NCBI GenBank assembly: GCA_017507285.1
Contig: JAFWBF010000167.1
Location: 1 to 12,401 of the forward strand
Direction: 5' to 3'
DNA: 12,401 nt
From: Bacteroidales bacterium
GTDB taxonomy: Bacteria > Bacteroidota > Bacteroidia > Bacteroidales > P3
The notes under the pieces are model-generated. The model ran no database searches, was not told where the DNA came from, and saw nothing but the letters and a program-made list of their open reading frames with translations. Both the position numbers and the translations under genes were made by a program. Of the stretch, positions 7,172-12,401 are shown piece after piece (the stretch's first letter is position 1; each line of letters begins with the position of its first letter).

Positions 7172-7204
7172 TGTATTTATTACGAAATAATATGTATCTT
7201 TGCA
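7172..7204 (+). promoter_or_regulatory. Bacteroidota-type promoter of the LRR surface protein gene
   Basis: TATCTTTGCA at 7195-7204 is an exact match to the phylum's -7 element TAnnTTTGCA. The -33 region about 20 nt upstream is poorly defined (GTGTATTTAT rather than TTTG). Transcription would begin near 7210, giving a leader of about 40 nt before the ATG at 7248. Confidence 0.8.
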
Positions 7205-7247
7205 TCGCAAAAGACACACATTATTGTACAAATTAATACATAACAAG

Positions 7248-9389
7248 ATGAGAAAAAAATTATTACTTTTAGCAGGAGCACTTTTGGCAGTGTTGCAAAC
7301 GGCAAAGGCGTACGACTTCAGTGCAGTCGTGTCTTCGGGACAAACGCTTTATTTTAATATTATTTCAGATAGTCTACATACAGTAGCAGTTACATCTCCA
7401 CTCTCGTCATACCCATATTATCCTATCGGATCTACCAAACCTTCCGGTGCTTTAGTTATCCCGGATACGGTGATGAATAATGGAGTAGCCTATAATGTTA
7501 TTTCTATTGGAAATCATGCATTCGATAATTGTGGTATAACCTCCGTTGCTATTCCTAATGGTGTTAATTTTATTGGAGATTATGCTTTCTATTATTCTGT
7601 GGGTTTAAACTCCGTTAATATTCCTTACGGTGTTACTTATATTGGCAGTTATGCTTTTTCTCATACCGGTTTATCCGCCGTTACGATTCCCAATACTGTT
7701 AATTATATTGGAAGTCATGCGTTCGAAGCTTCCAATTTAACCTCTGTTACAATTCCTAATGGTATTATTACTATTGAGCCGTACACTTTTTATCAATGTT
7801 GGGAATTAACCTCCGTTACTATTCCCAACAGTGTTGTTTCTATTGGGAATTTTGCGTTTACTTATTGTGCCAAATTAGATTCTGTAACAATTCCTAACAA
7901 TGTTGTTTCTATTGGAAATTCTGCATTTCGATACTGTCGGAGTTTTACTTCTGTAACAATTCCGGACAATGTTGCTTCTATTGGAGAATCTGCTTTTCGA
8001 GAGTGTTACGATATGACCTCTGTGTATATTTCTAACAGTCTTACTTCTATTGGAGAATCTGCCTTTAGGGATTGTTACAATTTAACTTCCGTTACTATTC
8101 CTAATGGTGTTACTTCTATTAGCAGTTATGTTTTTCAAGGGTGCTCTAGTATGACCTCTGCCACAATTCCTAATAGCGTTACTACTATTGGTACTTCTGC
8201 TTTTTGCGGTTGTAGTAGTTTGACATCCTTTACTATTCCTAGTGGTGTTACTTTTATTGGAGAATCAGCATTCTATGGTTGTATGTCTCTAGCTGCAATC
8301 AATATTCCAACGAATATTACAGCTGTTAGAAAAGCTACTTTTTCATATTGTACTTCTTTAACCTCCGTTGCTATCCCTAATAGTGTTACTTCTATTGGAG
8401 AATATGCTTTCAATGGATGTAGTAGTTTAACCGCCGTCAATATTCCAAATAATGTTACTGCTATTGAAAAAAATACTTTCTCAGGCTGTACTGCTTTAAC
8501 CTCCATTGTCATTCCCAATAGAGTTGCTTTTATAGGAAATCAAGCTTTTTATAATTGTATCGGTTTGGATTCAATAGTTATTCCTAATAGCGTTAGAACT
8601 ATTGGCAGATCTGCATTTGCCAATGATAGCAATCTTTCTTTTCTAGCAATAGGTAGTGGTGTTGCTGAAATTCAGGAATCTACATTCGAGAATTGCAACA
8701 GCTTAACTTCTATTACTATTCCCGGCAATGTTGCTAGTATACAAGATATAGCCTTTGCGGGGTGCAACAATCTATGCGAAGTTGTTTCTTTGGCATTTTA
8801 TCCGCCTACTATTGGTTCGAGTGTATTTTCTTCCGATACTGCCATTCTCAGAGTTCCTTGTGGTAGTTCGTTTTTTTACAACGATGCTTCGTCCGGATGG
8901 AGAGAATACTTTGTGGATATTATCGAAGAAACATGCAGAAATATAACTATTACTGTTGTATCGGCAAACGATACAATGGGTACTGTAACGGGTGGTGGCG
9001 AATATTTAGAGAGGACAGAAGTTACGCTCACGGCTATTCCCAATGAGGGCTATCACTTTGTAAGGTGGAACGATGGCAAGACCAACAATCCTCGAAATAT
9101 TATTGCAACAGAAGATGCTACTTATACAGCATATTTCGAAGAAAATGTAGCCATAGACAATGCCGACATGTTGAGCAACCTTGCTTTCTATCCCAATCCG
9201 ACAAGCGATAACATTACCTTCAATCGCAATGATATTCAACGGGTAGAACTGTTGGATGTGATGGGAAGAGTTGTGGCTGTATTTGAGAATAGCAATGTTA
9301 TAGACCTTTCTCACCTAAGCAAAGGATACTACACTATGCGTATAACCACTGCCGAAGGCATCGGCATTCGTAAGGTGGTACGCAATTAG
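7248..9389 (+). CDS. Secreted BspA-like leucine-rich repeat protein with type IX secretion tail
   Basis: A 713-residue exported protein. ATG 7248 is preferred over the longer open frame from 7200 because it gives a classical signal peptide (MRKKLLLLAGALLAVLQTAKA, cleavage near residue 21) and a 40-nt leader after the promoter. Residues about 83-530 are 18-19 LRR_5 units of 22-23 residues with the pattern LTSVTIPNSVTSIGESAF followed by a short Cys-containing turn. Residues 565-635 resemble a divergent InlB B-repeat (GTVTGGGEYLERTEVTLTAI; GYHFVRWNDG; ATYTAYFEE). Residues 643-713 form a Por/type A sorting domain: YPNP at 648-651, VELLDVMGRVV, LSKGYYTMRI and a terminal KVVRN. The protein should cross the inner membrane by Sec and the outer membrane by the type IX system, ending attached or secreted. 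BspA-type proteins often bind host or bacterial surfaces, but no ligand is indicated. The repeats are about 69 bp at DNA level and could change in number. Confidence 0.93.
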   Translation: MRKKLLLLAGALLAVLQTAKAYDFSAVVSSGQTLYFNIISDSLHTVAVTSPLSSYPYYPIGSTKPSGALVIPDTVMNNGVAYNVISIGNHAFDNCGITSVAIPNGVNFIGDYAFYYSVGLNSVNIPYGVTYIGSYAFSHTGLSAVTIPNTVNYIGSHAFEASNLTSVTIPNGIITIEPYTFYQCWELTSVTIPNSVVSIGNFAFTYCAKLDSVTIPNNVVSIGNSAFRYCRSFTSVTIPDNVASIGESAFRECYDMTSVYISNSLTSIGESAFRDCYNLTSVTIPNGVTSISSYVFQGCSSMTSATIPNSVTTIGTSAFCGCSSLTSFTIPSGVTFIGESAFYGCMSLAAINIPTNITAVRKATFSYCTSLTSVAIPNSVTSIGEYAFNGCSSLTAVNIPNNVTAIEKNTFSGCTALTSIVIPNRVAFIGNQAFYNCIGLDSIVIPNSVRTIGRSAFANDSNLSFLAIGSGVAEIQESTFENCNSLTSITIPGNVASIQDIAFAGCNNLCEVVSLAFYPPTIGSSVFSSDTAILRVPCGSSFFYNDASSGWREYFVDIIEETCRNITITVVSANDTMGTVTGGGEYLERTEVTLTAIPNEGYHFVRWNDGKTNNPRNIIATEDATYTAYFEENVAIDNADMLSNLAFYPNPTSDNITFNRNDIQRVELLDVMGRVVAVFENSNVIDLSHLSKGYYTMRITTAEGIGIRKVVRN
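7494..8838 (+). repeat. Tandem 69-bp coding repeats of the LRR_5 array
   Basis: Successive units reuse near-identical DNA such as ATTCCTAATAGTGTTACTTC and CTATTGGAGAATCTGC at a spacing of about 69 bp, 18-19 times, all in frame. Units in the middle (about 7800-8500) are the most alike; the first three and last two are more diverged. Because the period is a multiple of three, unequal recombination would keep the frame. Confidence 0.8.
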
Positions 9390-9546
9390 TGTGTTAAATA
9401 ATATCTGAAAAATAAGCACTGAAGAGACCATTTTGATGGTGTTGTCGGTGGTGTTTCTACTCTTCTTTTTCAAGATAGGATGTCTTTTCTTTCATGTCGG
9501 TACCGGCTCGATACTGCCGTTAGCCCTTGCCGTAGTGCTTTTAAGC
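9390..9546. other. Intergenic stretch between convergent LRR and acyl-CoA synthetase genes
   Basis: I see no convincing gene. A small ACCAT/ATGGT hairpin (9427-9440) is the only candidate terminator for the LRR gene and lacks a T-run directly after it. A frame from 9433 starts with about 35 hydrophobic residues but then runs through the next gene's terminator and into antisense sequence. Confidence 0.5.
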
Positions 9547-9580
9547 AAAAAAAAGCACCTCAGAGGAGGATCTGAGGTGC
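9547..9580 (-). terminator. Rho-independent terminator of the acyl-CoA synthetase gene
   Basis: A 10-bp G+C-rich stem, GCACCTCAGA (9555-9564) with TCTGAGGTGC (9571-9580) and a 6-nt loop, is followed on the minus strand by eight T residues (the A-run 9547-9554 on plus). It lies 23 nt beyond the TAA at 9603-9605. The plus strand has no T-run after the stem, so it is directional. Confidence 0.92.
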
Positions 9581-9602
9581 ATAAAATCAAAGAAGAAAGT
9601 TC

Positions 9603-11663
9603 TTATTTTTCGATACGTATACGAGCATCTACAGCCACTACAGCTTTAGGGGTACCCAACAATGGATTAAGGTCCATTTCTGCTATTTCGGGTGCAGCCA
9701 TTACCAATGCACTTACACGTGCTATCTGTTCGGCATAGATGTCGATATTAACAGGTTCTTGTCCGCGAACTCCTTGTAGGATTTTATATCCACGAAGGTT
9801 GGCAAGCATTTCTTTTGCTTCGCCGGCAGTGATAGGTGCAAAGGCACTTTGTACGTCTTTAAGCACTTCGATGAATATACCACCCAATCCAAAGAATACT
9901 TGGTGTCCGAATTTTTCGTCGCGGATAGCACCGATGTATACTTCGGTACCATCTAGCATTGGGTACATTTCTACTGCGTAGGTGTCTTTGATAGCCATTA
10001 AGCGGTCGAATTCCGAAGCTACTGTTTCGATGTCTCTTACGTTTAGTGTTACACCACCAACATCTGATTTGTGTACAGGACCAACAACCTTCATTACCAA
10101 TGGATAACCAACTTCGTTGGCAAAGTCGATAGCTTGTTGTTTTTGGTCTACCACACGAATTTGTTTTTGAGCTATACCTGCAGCGTCAAGCATTTCGTAC
10201 ATTTCGTCCGGTCCTATGTAACCATTTTCACATCCGTCAACAACCTTGCGTATGCGAGCTACATCAATCTTGGGCATTTCAACATTTTCAGGTTGTGGTT
10301 TTGGAGTGTGAACCACTTTTGCCAATGCATTGCCAAACACACATTCTTCGGGGAAATTGATACGATGTTTATTGTTAATAAAGTCAGCTATCTCATCTTT
10401 AACGTTGATGATAGATGGTAATATTGGGAATATAGGTTTTTTGCAAGTCTTCATCTTTTGGTCTAGCACTTCGTAAACGTCCCAGTTTGGGAACAATCCC
10501 GGACTACCAAAAATAACAGCCATTGCATCAATGTTGTCGAAATCGTTTTCGCAAGCATCTATAATATAACCAAGTTGTTCGGCAGTACCAGTAGCAAGGA
10601 AGTCTATTGGGTTTCCTACTGAAGAACCGGCAAATAATTTGCTCAACAATTCGTCGGCTTTAGGACCTTCGATATGTGGAACATCCAAACCATTATTTGA
10701 AAGTACGTCGGTAAGCATAACGGCAGGACCACCGGCGTGGGTAATAACGGCTATGTTTTTACCTTTTACTTCGGGGTGCATAAATATAGCACATACAGTG
10801 GTAAGTTCTTGACGGTTGTGACAACGAACTATACCGGCTTTGCGGAACAAAGCATCAACAGCTACATCACTAGTAGCTAAAGCTCCTGTATGTGAACTAG
10901 CTGCACGACTGCCGGCTGCACTACCACCCGATTTTATAGCTGCTATACGGCATCCCTTGTTGATAAGTGAGCGAGAGTGTTTCAACATCTTTTGAGGGTC
11001 GGAAATCTTTTCCATGTAAAGCATTATTACACGGCTACTCTTTTCAGGGTCGAAAGTGTTGTCCAAATGTTCCAATACATCTTCAATACCTGTTTGAGCC
11101 GAGTTTCCTACTGCCCATACACTGTTGAAAGTAAGACCATTGGTCATACCATATTCTTTAATAAACACAGCAGTGGCACCACTACCGGTTATAAAATCTA
11201 CACCATGAGGGTCAAGAGTTGGGATAGGAGCATCGAAAGCACCACAGTAGTTAGTATTCAAGAAACCTGTACAGTTAGGTCCTATAAGTGTACCGCCTAC
11301 ACTGTTCACTGTGTCTACTATATGTTTTTCAATAGCAGCTCCTTCTGCATTTTCTTCAGAGAAACCTGCCGATAAGATAATGTATCCTTTAGTACCTTTT
11401 TCTTTTGCCAATACATCAACTGTAGATGGGCAGAACTTAGCAGCTATAGCCATTATAGCACAATCTACTTGAGGAAGGTCTTCAACCTTCTTGTAGCATT
11501 TTACGCCTTGTACTTCATCTTCTTTGGGGTTTACAGCATATACTGTACCTTTAAAATTGCTGTTTAGCAAGTTTTTCAATACTTTACCACCTGGTTTTTG
11601 AACATCGGCCGATGCTCCTACTACCACTATACTACGTGGGTTTAATAATTCCTTTGCTATCAT
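9603..11663 (-). CDS. ADP-forming acyl-CoA (acetate-CoA) synthetase, fused alpha-beta form
   Basis: A 686-residue enzyme catalysing acyl-CoA + ADP + Pi to acid + CoA + ATP, the energy-saving step of acetate or related acid formation in anaerobes; cytoplasmic. The alpha part starts with a CoA-binding Rossmann fold (SIVVVGAS at 11-18) and continues with succinyl-CoA-ligase-like domains (IGPNCTGFLN; GSGATAVFIKEY). The phosphate-carrying His258 is in SSHTGALA, and Glu218 (YMEKISDP) fits the glutamate that helps phosphorylate it. The beta part, from about 465, is an ATP-grasp_5 domain with YPLVMKVVGPVHKSDVGGV (His531), GLGGIFIEVLKD and AEMDLNPLL near the end. Alpha and beta lie in one chain, as in many bacterial and protist enzymes. 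The gene stands alone, with a strong promoter 5' and strong terminator 3'. Acetate versus propionate, branched or aryl acids cannot be read from the sequence. Confidence 0.94.
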   Translation of the reverse strand: MIAKELLNPRSIVVVGASADVQKPGGKVLKNLLNSNFKGTVYAVNPKEDEVQGVKCYKKVEDLPQVDCAIMAIAAKFCPSTVDVLAKEKGTKGYIILSAGFSEENAEGAAIEKHIVDTVNSVGGTLIGPNCTGFLNTNYCGAFDAPIPTLDPHGVDFITGSGATAVFIKEYGMTNGLTFNSVWAVGNSAQTGIEDVLEHLDNTFDPEKSSRVIMLYMEKISDPQKMLKHSRSLINKGCRIAAIKSGGSAAGSRAASSHTGALATSDVAVDALFRKAGIVRCHNRQELTTVCAIFMHPEVKGKNIAVITHAGGPAVMLTDVLSNNGLDVPHIEGPKADELLSKLFAGSSVGNPIDFLATGTAEQLGYIIDACENDFDNIDAMAVIFGSPGLFPNWDVYEVLDQKMKTCKKPIFPILPSIINVKDEIADFINNKHRINFPEECVFGNALAKVVHTPKPQPENVEMPKIDVARIRKVVDGCENGYIGPDEMYEMLDAAGIAQKQIRVVDQKQQAIDFANEVGYPLVMKVVGPVHKSDVGGVTLNVRDIETVASEFDRLMAIKDTYAVEMYPMLDGTEVYIGAIRDEKFGHQVFFGLGGIFIEVLKDVQSAFAPITAGEAKEMLANLRGYKILQGVRGQEPVNIDIYAEQIARVSALVMAAPEIAEMDLNPLLGTPKAVVAVDARIRIEK

Positions 11664-11696
11664 ATTGTATATGTTTTATTTATTGTCAAAAATATG

Positions 11697-11729
11697 TGCA
11701 AAGGTAGTTATTTTTTTTGATATAAACAA
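11697..11729 (-). promoter_or_regulatory. Bacteroidota-type promoter of the acyl-CoA synthetase gene
   Basis: On the minus strand TACCTTTGCA (11706 down to 11697) exactly matches the -7 consensus TAnnTTTGCA, and TTG (11729-11727) lies 20 nt upstream as the -33 element. Transcription should begin near 11690, leaving a leader of about 27 nt before the ATG at 11663. Confidence 0.85.
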
Positions 11730-11873
11730 CTATATTTTTATAATTGGCTATGATAGTGGTGAATAGAGGTGTGTAAAGGAAATAAAATATTAATAAATAA
11801 CTGTATTTATCCATCGAATGACTTTAAATTTATACCCTATTGTCAATTGTTTTATGATAGGGTGTAACGAACT

Positions 11874-11995
11874 TGATGGTATACTGTCAAATCGGTGACG
11901 GTATATGGCCTCAAAAATCCATCGTGATGTAGATGAAATTTCCTCGCGATGAAAATCAAACTCCCTCGTGATGTAGACAAATCTGCCTCTCGAGG
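11874..11995. repeat. Degenerate 22-nt tandem repeat array
   Basis: Four contiguous 22-nt units occupy 11908-11929, 11930-11951, 11952-11973 and 11974-11995. On the minus strand they start CCTCGAGAGG, CATCACGAGG, CATCGCGAGG and CATCACGATG, each followed by an AT-rich half containing TTT. Two weaker upstream copies are suggested by TGATGG at 11874 and TGACGG at 11896 (22 nt apart), offset from the first strong unit by 29 nt. Not CRISPR: there are no unique spacers. Possible readings are a remnant of a dispersed intergenic element or an array of protein-binding sites. Confidence 0.65.
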
Positions 11996-12012
11996 GAGTT
12001 TTTATTTTTTTT
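11958..12012 (+). terminator. Hairpin plus T-run on the strand without a gene
   Basis: An 11-bp perfect stem, AAACTCCCTCG (11958-11968) with CGAGGGAGTTT (11991-12001), encloses a 22-nt loop and is followed on plus by TTTATTTTTTTT. This has the form of an intrinsic terminator on plus, where no upstream gene exists before the minus-strand synthetase. On minus the stem is followed by only GATTTTC, so it may also act, less well, 106 nt beyond the EamA stop. Confidence 0.6.
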
Positions 12013-12106
12013 GTATATTGTTTTTTTGCTTTGTATATCAATAATTTATTCTTTTTGTATCTGCAAGGCCAAACGTCGAGCAATTTATTTTGGCAATGTT
12101 GTGTAT

Positions 12107-12401
12107 TTATTTCTTTTTACGGGGCAATTTGGGAAACATTTTTCTAAATCTCACCAAAATAGTTGAGATATTATCGCCGGCAACCACAAGGGTTACAGCC
12201 ACAATGATAAGTGTAAGCCCGCATACATCGCGAATACTCAATGTTTCGCCAAAAACGGTGATGCCAAAAAATATTGCCGTTACCGGTTCCAATACTCCAA
12301 GTATGGCAGTAGGTGTGGAGCCTATGTATTGTATGGCAAGGGTTGTACATACAAATGAAACCGTTGTAGTTAATACCGATAAGGCCAATATGTTTCCCCA
12401 C
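12107..12401 (-). CDS. EamA/DMT-family transporter, C-terminal end (partial)
   Basis: Only the last 97 residues are in the window; the frame stays open to the edge (WGNILALS), so the start lies outside. It shows three hydrophobic helices matching the end of the second EamA domain: LALSVLTTTVSFVCTTLAI, the conserved TPTAILGVLEPVTAIFFG segment, and VCGLTLIIVAVTLVVAG, followed by a basic cytoplasmic tail ending LPRKKK. Members of this drug/metabolite transporter family have ten helices and move amino acids, nucleosides or other small metabolites through the inner membrane; the substrate cannot be inferred. It ends in TAA and is the nearest upstream gene on the same strand as the acyl-CoA synthetase, but 443 nt and a dedicated promoter separate the two. 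Confidence 0.88.
   Translation of the reverse strand, partial: WGNILALSVLTTTVSFVCTTLAIQYIGSTPTAILGVLEPVTAIFFGITVFGETLSIRDVCGLTLIIVAVTLVVAGDNISTILVRFRKMFPKLPRKKK

Larger units (their letters stand above)
11731..12106. other. Gene-free region between the EamA transporter and the acyl-CoA synthetase
   Basis: About 375 nt without a convincing gene. From left: an AT-rich stretch (11731-11830); a hairpin with ACCCTAT (11834-11840) pairing with ATAGGGT (11857-11863); a degenerate 22-nt repeat array (about 11874-11995); a second hairpin with a T-run; and an AT-rich stretch to the EamA stop containing two TTGTATA copies. A 97-codon minus-strand frame (12083-11790) crosses the array, but the 22-nt period is not a multiple of three, so I do not call it a gene. 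Confidence 0.6.

Noticed and set aside
7036..7236. 66-codon plus-strand frame upstream of the LRR gene
   Set aside because: It runs straight through the -7 element and leader of the LRR gene, has no recognisable domain and no promoter of its own. Treated as chance.
9433..9738. 101-codon plus-strand frame beginning with a hydrophobic stretch
   Set aside because: It reads through the synthetase terminator hairpin and more than 130 nt antisense to the synthetase gene; the hydrophobic start comes from T-rich DNA.
11874..11995. CRISPR array
   Set aside because: Units are contiguous and degenerate with no unique spacers, and no cas genes are present.
11790..12083. 97-codon minus-strand frame across the 22-nt repeats
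   Set aside because: The repeat period shifts frame at each unit, so there is no sign of coding selection, and the frame also spans two hairpins and AT-rich spacer.

Overview
The window looks like chromosomal DNA from an anaerobic member of the Bacteroidota, most likely order Bacteroidales. Three signs support this. Two promoters match the phylum's -7 element TAnnTTTGCA. The surface protein has BspA-type leucine-rich repeats and a C-terminal type IX secretion (Por) tail. The genome makes ATP with a fused ADP-forming acyl-CoA synthetase. I see no phage, transposase, CRISPR array, tRNA or rRNA.

Layout: (A) 1-3023, plus strand. Five very tightly packed genes: a zinc-ribbon/membrane protein cut by an in-frame TGA, two small AT-rich unknown proteins, a large SPFH (stomatin/prohibitin-like) protein with a GYF_2 domain between proline-rich segments, and a small four-helix membrane protein. 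A hairpin ends this unit. (B) 3081-3875, plus. A six-helix voltage-gated cation channel of the bacterial Nav/Cav family with a TVEGW selectivity filter. A bidirectional hairpin separates it from (C) 4011-6887, minus, holding an HtrA/Deg-type periplasmic protease lipoprotein followed by a class-3-like aldehyde dehydrogenase. (D) 7248-9389, plus. A secreted LRR_5 protein with its own promoter. (E) 9603-11663, minus. The ADP-forming acyl-CoA synthetase with a clear promoter and a strong terminator. (F) 11731-12106. A gene-free stretch holding a degenerate 22-nt tandem repeat array and a hairpin plus T-run on the strand that has no gene. (G) 12107-12401, minus. The C-terminal end of an EamA/DMT transporter running off the window.

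The most system-like part is operon A. A zinc-ribbon protein, an SPFH scaffold and small membrane partners resemble in outline the YdjG/YdjH/YdjI group that works with PspA in Bacillus, so a membrane-integrity role is a reasonable inference but not shown. Channel, HtrA protease and aldehyde dehydrogenase also fit an envelope/stress theme, but they are in separate transcription units and I do not claim a functional link. D to G are ordinary surface, energy and transport genes apart from the repeat element in F.
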